Part shown: piece after piece, positions 15,899 through 16,171 of the stretch
How positions within the stretch are numbered: position 1 is the stretch's first letter
How the letters are laid out: each line of letters opens with the position of its first letter
Assembly: GCA_000403945.1 (NCBI GenBank)
Contig: APFI01000352.1
Span: forward strand, 1 to 16,171
DNA length: 16,171 nt
Source of the DNA: Desulfovibrio sp. Dsv1
GTDB lineage: Bacteria > Desulfobacterota > Desulfovibrionia > Desulfovibrionales > Desulfovibrionaceae
Direction: 5' to 3'
Made by a program: the position numbers and the translations under genes
Notes under the pieces: model-generated
The model's database searches: none
Seen by the model: the letters and a program-made list of their open reading frames with translations, nothing else
Told to the model about the DNA's origin: nothing

Positions 15899-16171
15899 TT
15901 ATTGACATCCTCCAGATAGTGTAGTCACGAGATTGAAGGCCGCAAAAAGCTGCATCCGATCCGGATAGCGGCCAGGAATGATGCCGTATTTTCCGCGTGC
16001 CGGGTCGCAATGCCGCGCCATCGCTTCAGTCGCGCTCTGTACGACAAAAGCCCTGACCGGCATGCCATGCGCATCCGCGGTCAGATGCGATTTCGTGTTG
16101 AGCCCCCTCTGCGCGGCCCATGTCCCGGTTGCCTCCTCTCGCGCCCGCCGCATGTGGGTGAACCCCGCAAT
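15899..16171 (-). pseudogene. IS5-family transposase remnant, internally deleted (partial at right edge)
   Basis: Open from the window edge to a stop at 15899. It reads ATGTWAAQRGLNTKSHLTAD then AHGMPVRAFV, the well-known stretch of IS5-family (IS427-like) transposases (RGGLxTKIHxxxDAxGxPVR). After QSATEA (near 16020) the expected 75 or so residues with the second Asp and the Glu of the DDE triad are missing. The frame jumps to KYGIIPGRYPDRMQLFAAFN, resembling the family's C-terminal WRGIATRYxKxxxxFxAAV segment. It therefore looks like a transposase with a large internal deletion and cannot be active. It lies just upstream of mod on the same strand. Confidence 0.65.

Overview
The window looks like a piece of chromosome from a GC-rich deltaproteobacterium. 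Protein style (HU-type protein, Elp3-like radical SAM protein, TPR/receiver protein, IS families) suggests a Desulfovibrio-like sulfate reducer, but this is an inference; no marker gene proves it.

Left part (1-1812): the 5' end of an ISL3-type transposase runs off the left edge on the minus strand, preceded by a probable IS terminus near 131. Next come a minus-strand radical SAM gene (219-1304) and a plus-strand HU/IHF-type gene (1525-1812), which diverge from a shared AT-richer intergenic region.

Central part (2110-9919, all plus strand): four tightly spaced genes form a likely operon. They are an MBOAT O-acyltransferase (AlgI type), a single-pass membrane protein with SGNH-hydrolase-like motifs, a secreted SdsA1-type alkylsulfatase (metallo-beta-lactamase fold plus C-terminal SCP2 domain), and an exported Sel1-repeat protein. 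A separate gene with its own promoter and terminator encodes a pseudo-receiver domain (Asp replaced by Glu) fused to TPR repeats.

Right part (about 10082-16171): an accessory island carrying a type III restriction-modification system (mod then res, minus strand, ATGA overlap). It is bounded by a decayed IS1595-type transposase on one side and an internally deleted IS5-type transposase on the other. The mod gene is broken by a -1 shift exactly at an A7 run that sits in frame as A_AAA_AAA, and its central target-recognition region is strikingly AT-rich. Just downstream of res, a lamin-tail-domain-like ORF is cut off by the IS1595 remnant.

The most interesting items are the A7 frameshift in mod (phase variation, programmed or transcriptional slippage, mutation or sequencing error), the MBOAT/SGNH/alkylsulfatase/Sel1 gene set, and the lamin-tail fragment attached to the restriction locus.
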